Shown piece after piece: positions 1-5,171 of a stretch of 12,452 nucleotides of DNA. This DNA comes from JAFMDF01 sp964644655 (GTDB lineage Bacteria; Bacteroidota; Bacteroidia; Chitinophagales; Saprospiraceae). The DNA lies in NCBI GenBank assembly GCA_964644655.1, contig CAZXYA010000246.1, forward strand, positions 1-12,452, written 5' to 3'. The translations under genes and the position numbers were made by a program. Under the pieces are notes generated by a model. It worked only from the letters and a program-made list of their open reading frames with translations. It was not told the DNA's origin and searched no databases. Position 1 is the stretch's first letter. Every line of letters begins with the position of its first letter.

Positions 1-73
1 TAGAGACATCTAAAAAAAGTGCGGTTTCCCGGCTACTTAAAATCTCCTTTTCTTTTGCTTTAGTTGCTGTCAT
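1..73 (-). CDS. Helix-turn-helix / excisionase-like DNA-binding protein, 5' end only
   Basis: This is a minus-strand reading frame that opens with ATG at 71-73 and runs off the left edge of the window, so only 24 residues are visible. They include the stretch ILSSRETALFLDVS, which resembles the start of the small MerR/excisionase-type helix-turn-helix domain (HTH_17 class; family pattern roughly 'LSxxEAAxxLgVS'). Such proteins are common near tyrosine recombinases in Bacteroidota integrative elements, where they act as excisionases (recombination directionality factors) or as regulators. It lies on the same strand as the integrase and the 329-aa gene, 167 bp downstream of the latter. Frame and start are seen directly; the family is inferred from a short fragment, and total length and function cannot be judged here. 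Confidence 0.6.
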   Translation of the reverse strand, partial: MTATKAKEKEILSSRETALFLDVS

Positions 74-153
74 TTTTATATAATTTTTAATTAAAAAAAT
101 AAGTACAAAAAGTTACTCTTTGTTGCGCTTTGCGCTTTTGTCAGTATAAATAT

Positions 154-191
154 ATGTTTATGTTCATAATTTTAAAAATAAACATAAACAT
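154..191. repeat. 11-bp perfect inverted repeat upstream of the HTH gene
   Basis: The arms ATGTTTATGTT (154-164) and AACATAAACAT (181-191) are perfect reverse complements separated by 16 nt of A/T-rich sequence. A tandem 7-mer TGCGCTT lies beside it (124-130 and 131-137). Both are in the 167-bp gap between the end of the 329-aa gene and the start of the HTH gene, about 80 to 120 bp upstream of the HTH start codon. The position suits an operator for the HTH protein. The hairpin is too A/T-rich to be a convincing terminator, although a short T run follows on the plus strand. Confidence 0.5.
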
Positions 192-240
192 TTTTTTGAA
201 AAAAATATTTTAATTACATATTTGGGTAAATTTGCGTAGG

Positions 241-1230
241 TTAATTTTTTTCAAATCCATTAATTAGATGGTTGTACCAAGAATTTACTTTAAATTTAGA
301 AAGGCTTGAATTAAAATCAATAATTGCTAAATCTATTATTTCCAAATAATGATTAACATGAAATTCTTCAATTGGGAAATAATTTTTCACCATATTTTCT
401 AAATTTTCAATATCTTTAGTATAGTTATTCATGTAGTCAAAATCACTTAATTGATATTTAATAGAAGTGATTTTTTCATCTTTCTTTTTTGAAAAGAAAT
501 CACTTAATTCAATCTGCAAAGAACCATCAAGCCAATTAATTAAATATGAATCTCTCTCCATTAATACCTTGTATAATTTACTCTGAAAACTGTAGTAATT
601 AAGAAAATGCTCAAAATGAGTACAAGCACTCATTGTTTGTCTTGTTTCTTTTGATGCATTAATTATTAGAGAAGGAGAAATGTCTATTATTCTATGAAAG
701 CTATTTAATAGTCCTTCGTCATAAAAATTGTAATCAAGATAGCCTGTAATGTTAATATCTTCAACAATTTTTCTATAATCTTGAACTGTTATTTTATCTT
801 CAAATGATTCTAAGACTTCCCTATAAACCCATATTTTCAAAATAGACTGGATACTACATTCATATTTTTTTAACCGTTCTCCGAAACCTTTCAAAGTAAA
901 ACTATCTCCATACCCTTCAAGCTCATATTTAATAGAATCAATAATCAATTTTTCCTTTGATTCTATTATGTTATTAATCTCTCTATCTCCTTTTTTCTCT
1001 ACAAAATATTGATTAAATTCTTTAGGACTAATTCCACCTCCTTTATTAAAATACCAACTCAAAGAAAAGTTATTACTTTGCCTATTATAGGTGACTTGAG
1101 TATATACAGGGTGTCTTTTTGCGTAATCTTTTTGATCCCCATACATCAAGTTAAATTTTGGATTGTAACCTGAAGTTCTAACCCTTTCATTTAAATAATG
1201 CTTAATCGTTATTTTCTTTTCTCTAGCCAT
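241..1230 (-). CDS. Uncharacterised 329-aa protein in an operon with the integrase
   Basis: I do not recognise this protein. It starts with ATG at 1228-1230, only 7 nt after the integrase stop codon, so the two genes are almost certainly co-transcribed and probably translationally coupled. The N-terminus is basic (KKITIKHYLNERVR, residues 5-18). Residues about 39-58 (HPVYTQVTYNRQSNNFSLS) read like the strand-rich arm-DNA-binding domain found at the N-terminus of Bacteroidota tyrosine recombinases. That resemblance is by eye and is an inference. The remaining ~250 residues are rich in Ile, Lys, Asn, Tyr and Phe and probably mainly helical. There is no R...HxxR...Y recombinase catalytic set, no signal peptide, no transmembrane segment and no Walker or metal-binding motif. 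The coding sequence is visibly more A/T-rich than the host genes to the right. It could be an integration/excision accessory protein, a DNA-binding regulator or a cargo gene. Confidence 0.8.
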   Translation of the reverse strand: MAREKKITIKHYLNERVRTSGYNPKFNLMYGDQKDYAKRHPVYTQVTYNRQSNNFSLSWYFNKGGGISPKEFNQYFVEKKGDREINNIIESKEKLIIDSIKYELEGYGDSFTLKGFGERLKKYECSIQSILKIWVYREVLESFEDKITVQDYRKIVEDINITGYLDYNFYDEGLLNSFHRIIDISPSLIINASKETRQTMSACTHFEHFLNYYSFQSKLYKVLMERDSYLINWLDGSLQIELSDFFSKKKDEKITSIKYQLSDFDYMNNYTKDIENLENMVKNYFPIEEFHVNHYLEIIDLAIIDFNSSLSKFKVNSWYNHLINGFEKN

Positions 1231-1237
1231 CTATAAT

Positions 1238-2509
1238 TTACCAGTTAATATTTGCTTTTTTCAATGCTCTAATTAAATCATCATCAGACTTATTAATATA
1301 TTTTACAGTAGTTCTAGGGTCAGAATGTTGAAGTAATGCTTGAACTACTGTCAAAGGCAAACCAAATTCTTTATGCATCAAGTCAGAAAATGTCCTTCTG
1401 CCTATATGTGTTGAAACTGTCTTTGTTATTCCTGCCCGTTGTGCTATGGTTTTCAAGGGTTTATTAACCTTTTGATTACTCCGTCCAAAGAAAGGAATCG
1501 TATCAAAATCTTTGTCTCTACCTACTTCTTTTGCTCGTCTATCCAGTAGTTTTTTAAATAACTGTTCTGGTTTGGTCAAGCCATCATTATTCCTAGGCCC
1601 TAATAACCATAAAGGCAAAAAGATACGCTTACTAGATTTTACACTTTTTAGCTTCAGTATTGCCATACCTTCTTTAGTTTCCTTAATATGTTCGGGGGCT
1701 AAAGTATTGGCATCACTAAATCTAAGCCCACAATAGAGACAAATCAAAATAAACTCCTGGATCCGTTGTAAGCTTTTTTCTTTGGCTGAAAATTCCAATT
1801 GCTCAATCCGCTGCAATTCCTCCAGCGTTAAAAATTCCCGCTTGATATTCTCGTCTCGTTCTCTTCTTATTTTAAAATCATCGTAGGGATTAATCTTGGT
1901 TGTTTTTTCCGTTCGAGCTTGGTTAATATACGCCTTAATGGTCTTATGATAATTATGGATGGTATTTTGAGCAGCGCCTTTTTTACGTAAAAAGCGGTCA
2001 TACCTCTTTATCAATCTTACGTCTAAATCATCAAAAAACAAGTTCTTATTTTTATAAAAATCTTCAAAGAAAGTTTTAAGATGGGTCTTATGTGTTTTGA
2101 TGGTATTTTTCCTAGCATCTGGATTATTGACCTCATTTTCTAAAGTATCGTAACAAAATACCTTAAAACTGTAGTACTCCTTATGCTGCTTGGATTTAAA
2201 CTCTCGAATACGTTTTACTGAAAAACTACCGTAACGATTAACCATTTTATTTTCAAAGTCCTCTAATTCTAATAATAGCCCTAATAACTGTTTATTATAG
2301 GTCAAGGAATTAGGATGCTCATAAGCAACTCTTTTATTTTTTTCGTCCCAATGTTCGGGAATAACTTTGATGTTAGTGGAAATAAACTTGGCAGGAGAAC
2401 CCGTTTGATAAGCACGAATTTCGATAGGCTTTTCTGGTATGCTGTTGGTTCTTTTCAATCTATTAAATACAAAGGCGTATTTGATTTTAGGTAAAGTCAT
2501 TGTCATCAT
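1238..2509 (-). CDS. Tyrosine recombinase / site-specific integrase
   Basis: This 423-aa integrase has the three-domain plan usual in Bacteroidota elements: an N-terminal arm-type DNA-binding domain (about residues 8-95), a SAM-like core-binding domain (about 110-205) and a C-terminal catalytic domain (about 222-420). The full catalytic set can be read: Arg263 in CGLRFSDA, a beta-hairpin lysine (probably Lys291, in VKSSKR), His368 and Arg371 in HIGRR, His395 in LLQHSD, and the nucleophile Tyr404 in VKYIN. It should therefore be active, cutting and rejoining DNA through a 3'-phosphotyrosine intermediate. It is read away from the tRNA-Gln gene 211 bp upstream, the usual arrangement for an element integrated into a tRNA 3' end. 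The 329-aa gene follows after 7 nt. ATG codons also occur at codons 2 and 4, so the exact start may shift by a few residues. Confidence 0.95.
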   Translation of the reverse strand: MMTMTLPKIKYAFVFNRLKRTNSIPEKPIEIRAYQTGSPAKFISTNIKVIPEHWDEKNKRVAYEHPNSLTYNKQLLGLLLELEDFENKMVNRYGSFSVKRIREFKSKQHKEYYSFKVFCYDTLENEVNNPDARKNTIKTHKTHLKTFFEDFYKNKNLFFDDLDVRLIKRYDRFLRKKGAAQNTIHNYHKTIKAYINQARTEKTTKINPYDDFKIRRERDENIKREFLTLEELQRIEQLEFSAKEKSLQRIQEFILICLYCGLRFSDANTLAPEHIKETKEGMAILKLKSVKSSKRIFLPLWLLGPRNNDGLTKPEQLFKKLLDRRAKEVGRDKDFDTIPFFGRSNQKVNKPLKTIAQRAGITKTVSTHIGRRTFSDLMHKEFGLPLTVVQALLQHSDPRTTVKYINKSDDDLIRALKKANINW

Positions 2510-2561
2510 ATTATATCTGCTTTAAAGTAAATAAATAAAAGTGACAAAGACAGAAAAGCAC

Positions 2562-2583
2562 ATGATACAAAGAATGATACAAA
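2562..2583 (+). repeat. Direct repeat ATGATACAAA x2
   Basis: Two perfect 10-bp copies at 2562-2571 and 2574-2583 start 12 bp apart, so they lie on nearly the same face of the helix. Paired short direct repeats next to an integrase gene are typical of arm-type or excisionase binding sites; that role is inferred. Confidence 0.6.
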
Positions 2584-2594
2584 ATGACCAGTAT

Positions 2595-2658
2595 AATAAG
2601 TTAAGCCCGTTTGTCAGGTCATGTCGTATAATGTCCTATCAAACAAACTTAACTTATT
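2595..2658. repeat. 19-bp imperfect inverted repeat upstream of integrase
   Basis: The left arm AATAAGTTAAGCCCGTTTG (2595-2613) pairs with the right arm at 2640-2658, which reads AATAAGTTAAGTTTGTTTG on the minus strand. 16 of 19 positions match and the only difference is the central triplet. The arms are 26 nt apart. A TAnnTTTG-like box (TAAGTTTG, 2644-2651, minus strand) overlaps the right arm, so a protein bound here could control the integrase; that is an inference. Confidence 0.7.
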
Positions 2659-2720
2659 GAAAACCAAATATTTAAAGAACTTATTTGTCACACTATGTCA
2701 TACTTTGACGGTGACTTCTG

Positions 2721-2792
2721 TTGACCTACAAGGACTCGAACCTTGAATGCCAGAACCAAAAACTGGTGTGTTACCGATTACACCATAGGTCA
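2721..2792 (-). tRNA. tRNA-Gln (anticodon UUG)
   Basis: The minus strand folds into a complete 72-nt cloverleaf. The acceptor stem TGACCTA/TAGGTCA pairs over all seven positions, with discriminator A at 2721. The D-arm stem is GTGT/ACAC around AATCGGTA. The anticodon loop is TTTTGGT, giving anticodon TTG. The T arm is CAAGG-TTCGAGT-CCTTG. The base of the anticodon stem closes with a T-T mismatch (positions 31/39). U1-A72 fits known glutamine identity elements. No CCA is encoded. Its 3' end points at the integrase 211 bp away, so it is the probable integration target, kept intact after insertion. Confidence 0.95.
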
Positions 2793-2821
2793 ATAACCAC
2801 ACTTTATTTCTAAAGCGGTTG

Positions 2822-2829
2822 CAAATCTA
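2822..2829 (-). promoter_or_regulatory. Bacteroidota -7 box for tRNA-Gln
   Basis: The minus strand reads TAGATTTG, a perfect match to the Bacteroidota primary-sigma -7 consensus TAnnTTTG, within TATAGATTTGCA. It lies about 30 nt upstream of the mature tRNA 5' end. A TTTG-type -33 element is not clear at the usual 19-21 nt spacing. Confidence 0.5.
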
Positions 2830-2860
2830 TAACATTTTTTAATCTTTGTAAAGACCTAGA

Positions 2861-2883
2861 TGAAAAAAAATAATATTTTTTCA
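2861..2883 (-). terminator. Weak A/T hairpin after the LamG/CHU_C gene
   Basis: TGAAAAAA (2861-2868) and TTTTTTCA (2876-2883) form an 8-bp stem with a 7-nt loop, 25 nt downstream of the stop codon of the LamG/CHU_C gene. The stem has only one G-C pair, so termination would be weak. It lies just upstream of the tRNA promoter region. Confidence 0.3.
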
Positions 2884-2907
2884 AAAAATAGGCAAGAGAT
2901 TTTAGAA

Positions 2908-4131
2908 TTAACGAATTAAGGTCAAACTGCCCATATCTGTCACTTCTTCTTCTCCACACATATAACGGATACGATACAATAAGACGCCTGGATTTAATTC
3001 GTCCCCATTGAAAGTGCCATCCCATTTATCAAAAGGATTAGAGGTAATAAAAATACGACCACCCCAACGATCGAATATTTCAAATTCTACTAATTTTCCT
3101 TCTAGTACGATAGAATTACTAATGCCAAACACATCATTTCTACCATCTCCATTTGGCGTAAAGGCTTTAGGTAATTGAGCAACACAAGGTAGTTCTTCGG
3201 GATCAATAACAGTAATTCTTATCGTATCTGAAGCATTACAAAATTGATCAGCTAAATCTAATTGATAGGTGAAAGTACCCGCAGCTGTTGGGGTAATAGT
3301 TGGCTCTGCGGAGTTTGGATCACTTACACCATTGGTAGGATTCCAGGCAAAACCATCTGCGCAGGTTTCTCCTACCTCAATATCAATAGAATTTCCTAAA
3401 AATAAAATAGCATCATCATTTTGAATACGATCTGGAGCTAAGTATAATGCCTGAATTTCTTCTAATCTTAAAGCTCGATTATAGACTTTTAATTCATCTA
3501 CTAGTCCTGCAAAACGGTTTTCAGTAATACCTACACATTCTCCGTTGGCGATATTAAGCTCTGCATTATTATCAATTTGTACTCTAGAATCAGCACTTCT
3601 TTCTTGGATTAATTCTCCATCAATAAATAATTGACTTCTATTTCCACTTCTTACAAAAACGATATGTGACCAACAAGACCCAAAATCTAATTGCGCACTT
3701 ACTGGAGCTTCTCTACTAGCATCTTGGCTTAGTTGTACATTGATAAAATTAGAACCAGAAGCATAATTAATGCCAAAGGATCTATCCTCCCCACAAGCAT
3801 CTCTTTTAGAAATAATATCCTGTACACCAACACCGTTCGTTGGTTTGATGTAAATACTTAAAGAAAAATCAATCGTATTAAAGGTATTACTAATTGTTCC
3901 TAAAAAAAGTAAATAATCATTTACGCCATCTAAAAGTAAAGCATTCCCAGATACGCCACAAAGACATTGAGGATCACCAACAATAACTGCTGCTTGGTTG
4001 TTTCCACTTTCCTCTTTGCCTAAATTCTGGCAATCATCAAAAGAATAATGAGCAATCAACCCGTCTGTTACTTCTTGACTATGAGCTAAGCTCGCTAAAC
4101 ATATGGCTATACAACAAAAAAAGAACTTCAT
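2908..4131 (-). CDS. Secreted LamG-like protein with CHU_C (T9SS type B) C-terminal domain
   Basis: This 407-aa protein begins with a signal peptide (MKFFFCCIAICLASLAHSQ, cut after about residue 19). Residues about 22-232 form a concanavalin A-like LamG/laminin-G jelly-roll domain, with the typical opening GLIAHYSFDD, the central LFIDGELI and the closing GLVDELKVYNRAL. Residues about 240-309 look like a PKD/Ig-type domain (GTFTYQLDLADQFC...DTIRITV). The C-terminus from about 320 is a gliding-motility-associated CHU_C domain, recognisable from PKAFTPNGDGRNDVF, EIFDRWGG and KWDGTFNG. This domain directs export through the type IX system. The protein is expected at the cell surface or in the medium, probably binding carbohydrate or serving in adhesion; the ligand cannot be read. 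Many paired cysteines suggest disulfides. It follows ybaB on the same strand after 317 bp, so it probably has its own promoter. Confidence 0.9.
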   Translation of the reverse strand: MKFFFCCIAICLASLAHSQEVTDGLIAHYSFDDCQNLGKEESGNNQAAVIVGDPQCLCGVSGNALLLDGVNDYLLFLGTISNTFNTIDFSLSIYIKPTNGVGVQDIISKRDACGEDRSFGINYASGSNFINVQLSQDASREAPVSAQLDFGSCWSHIVFVRSGNRSQLFIDGELIQERSADSRVQIDNNAELNIANGECVGITENRFAGLVDELKVYNRALRLEEIQALYLAPDRIQNDDAILFLGNSIDIEVGETCADGFAWNPTNGVSDPNSAEPTITPTAAGTFTYQLDLADQFCNASDTIRITVIDPEELPCVAQLPKAFTPNGDGRNDVFGISNSIVLEGKLVEFEIFDRWGGRIFITSNPFDKWDGTFNGDELNPGVLLYRIRYMCGEEEVTDMGSLTLIR

Positions 4132-4448
4132 TCAATTGGAATTATCAAAGTACTATTTAGTACCGCTTATTTTAAAATAATAAAATTCGTATCATTTTAA
4201 TGTAGGGGGACAAAATTCTGGAAGCACTCCCCTCATTAAAAAGAAACTACGGGAATGTAAACGTTAATCTATTCGCAATATTTTACTTCTTTAGTGAAAC
4301 TAAAGTTGCCAATTAGTCAAAAGTATTGTTTGAAGGGAAGGAATAAAAGGAAAGCCTAGAGAAAGTACGCTAAAATGAAAGGTTGATTAGGACCCATTAC
4401 TAGAGTTGCTAACTGCTGATGACTTATTATTTTAATCAGCAACCAGCA
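4132..4448. other. 317-bp intergenic region with stem-loops, no gene
   Basis: I see no credible coding frame here. The region holds three inverted repeats. The first is a hairpin at 4195-4241: TTTTAATG, a bulged T, then AGGGG, pairing with CCCCT and CATTAAAA around a 20-nt loop. The second is a perfect 7-bp stem CTTTAGT/ACTAAAG with a 3-nt loop at 4289-4305. The third is TGCTGAT/ATCAGCA (4414-4420 with 4435-4441) just after the ybaB stop codon, possibly a weak terminator. A minus-strand -7-like box TACTTTTG is at 4318-4325 without an obvious -33. If it is used, the LamG/CHU_C mRNA would carry a leader of about 180 nt with the first two hairpins. Confidence 0.5.
4195..4241 (-). repeat. 13-bp stem-loop in the leader of the LamG/CHU_C gene
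   Basis: Arms 4195-4208 and 4229-4241 pair over 13 bp with one bulged T (4203) and a 20-nt loop. Five consecutive G-C/A-T pairs (AGGGG/CCCCT) sit at the loop end. Neither strand has a T tract after the stem, so it is not a standard Rho-independent terminator. It lies about 64 to 110 nt upstream of the start codon at 4131 and may be a structured leader or an operator. Confidence 0.6.
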
Positions 4449-4769
4449 TCACTTTCCAAACATATCTGCCAATCCACCCATACCTGGAGGCATCATATTT
4501 TGGATTAATTTTTGACTTTCTTCTCCTTGCTTAGCTGCTGCTCTTTCTAACGTTCTATTAATCGCCACTAGTAATAAATCTTCTACTTCTTCTGTATCTT
4601 CCCAGTCTAGTTTTGATTTATCTATAGAGATATTTAAGATTTTTTGATTGGCATTTGCAATGACTTTTATGGCGCCATCCCCTGCATCTCCTGTTATTTC
4701 AATAGTCGCTAATTTTTTTTGTAATTCTTGCTGTTGTTGTTCTACATTTCCAAATAAATCTCCGAACAT
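4449..4769 (-). CDS. YbaB/EbfC family nucleoid-associated protein
   Basis: At 106 aa this is the usual size for the YbaB/EbfC family, small dimeric proteins that bind DNA, bridge the nucleoid and can influence expression broadly. The family plan is visible: an N-terminal helix rich in Gln (VEQQQQELQKKLATIEI, about 9-25), a central beta sheet with ITGDAGDGAIKVIANANQKILNISID (two halves of the conserved core), a second helix EEVEDLLLVAINRTLERAAAKQGEESQKLI, and a Met/Gly/Pro-rich tail ending MPPGMGGLADMFGK. It is read in the same direction as the alkyltransferase-like gene, 66 bp downstream of it, and may share its transcript. In many bacteria ybaB lies with dnaX and recR; neither is adjacent here. 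It starts with ATG and has no clear Shine-Dalgarno sequence. Confidence 0.93.
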   Translation of the reverse strand: MFGDLFGNVEQQQQELQKKLATIEITGDAGDGAIKVIANANQKILNISIDKSKLDWEDTEEVEDLLLVAINRTLERAAAKQGEESQKLIQNMMPPGMGGLADMFGK

Positions 4770-4835
4770 ACTTGATTAATTTTGAGTGATTTAATTTTAC
4801 TTCTCCTTAGGGGAATTTATTTATTACCTGTTCCC

Positions 4836-5171
4836 TTAAAGCAATTCCTCCGCAGGAATCCAAAGTAATTTTTTAAAGTCTTGTACTTTGTTATCGACTA
4901 CCTTGATCCCCTCATTTTCTAATAATTCTTGCATCATGGTTGGATGAGGGAAATGACCTCGGCCACTTAATTCCCCTTTGCGATTGACGACTCGATGTGC
5001 AGGGACAGGATCATCTGTATTCCAGTTGCATTTATTAAGTGCCCAACCAACCATTCTGGCAGAACCTAATGATAAATAATCGGCAATAGCGCCATAATAA
5101 GTAATTCGACCGTGTGGAATCAATCTCGTTACTTCAAAAACTTCCTCAAAGTAATTACTATTTTTACTCAT
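4836..5171 (-). CDS. Alkyltransferase-like protein (MGMT/ATL family, cysteine replaced by alanine)
   Basis: This small protein (111 aa from the ATG at 5169-5171) is the DNA-binding half of O6-alkylguanine-DNA alkyltransferase. Seen in order are VFEVTRLIPHGRITYYGAIA, the HTH recognition helix with SARMVGWALN (the Arg is the base-flipping 'arginine finger' of the family), and VPAHRVVNRKG. In active enzymes the last motif is PCHRV with the alkyl-accepting Cys; here that Cys is Ala. By family knowledge such alkyltransferase-like (ATL) proteins bind O6-alkylguanine tightly without repairing it and hand the lesion to nucleotide excision repair. The gene overlaps the 3' end of the metalloprotease gene by 8 nt, suggesting translational coupling. 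A TTG two codons earlier (5175-5177) could also start it, with a 14-nt overlap; ATG is preferred. ybaB follows after 66 bp. Confidence 0.92.
   Translation of the reverse strand: MSKNSNYFEEVFEVTRLIPHGRITYYGAIADYLSLGSARMVGWALNKCNWNTDDPVPAHRVVNRKGELSGRGHFPHPTMMQELLENEGIKVVDNKVQDFKKLLWIPAEELL

Larger units (their letters stand above)
2510..2720. other. Non-coding attachment-site arm region between integrase and tRNA-Gln
   Basis: No plausible gene is present in these 211 bp, but several short repeats are packed together. They are a direct repeat ATGATACAAA (2562-2571 and 2574-2583, 12-bp period), a long imperfect inverted repeat (2595-2613 with 2640-2658), and a pair of related sites beginning TTTGTCA and sharing ATGTC nine bases further on (2610-2633 and 2684-2707, 16 of 24 positions equal). 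An inverted TGACAAA is at 2542-2548. This is the expected layout for arm-type integrase and excisionase sites beside the crossover core. Assigning it to attP/attL-type DNA is an inference from position. A minus-strand TAAGTTTG -7-like box (2644-2651) lies inside the inverted repeat but lacks a -33 element at the right spacing. Confidence 0.55.

Noticed and set aside
227..234. Plus-strand TAAATTTG, a perfect -7 box
   Set aside because: No TTTG at 19-21 nt upstream and no plus-strand gene downstream; it would run antisense to the 329-aa gene. Chance match likely in A/T-rich DNA.
2810..3025. 71-aa minus-strand frame overlapping the LamG/CHU_C gene end and the tRNA promoter
   Set aside because: It is out of frame with the clear CHU_C domain, has no recognisable protein features, and overlaps a better supported gene.
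4195..4241. Strong hairpin read as a terminator of ybaB
   Set aside because: Neither strand has a T tract after the stem, and it lies more than 200 nt past the ybaB stop.
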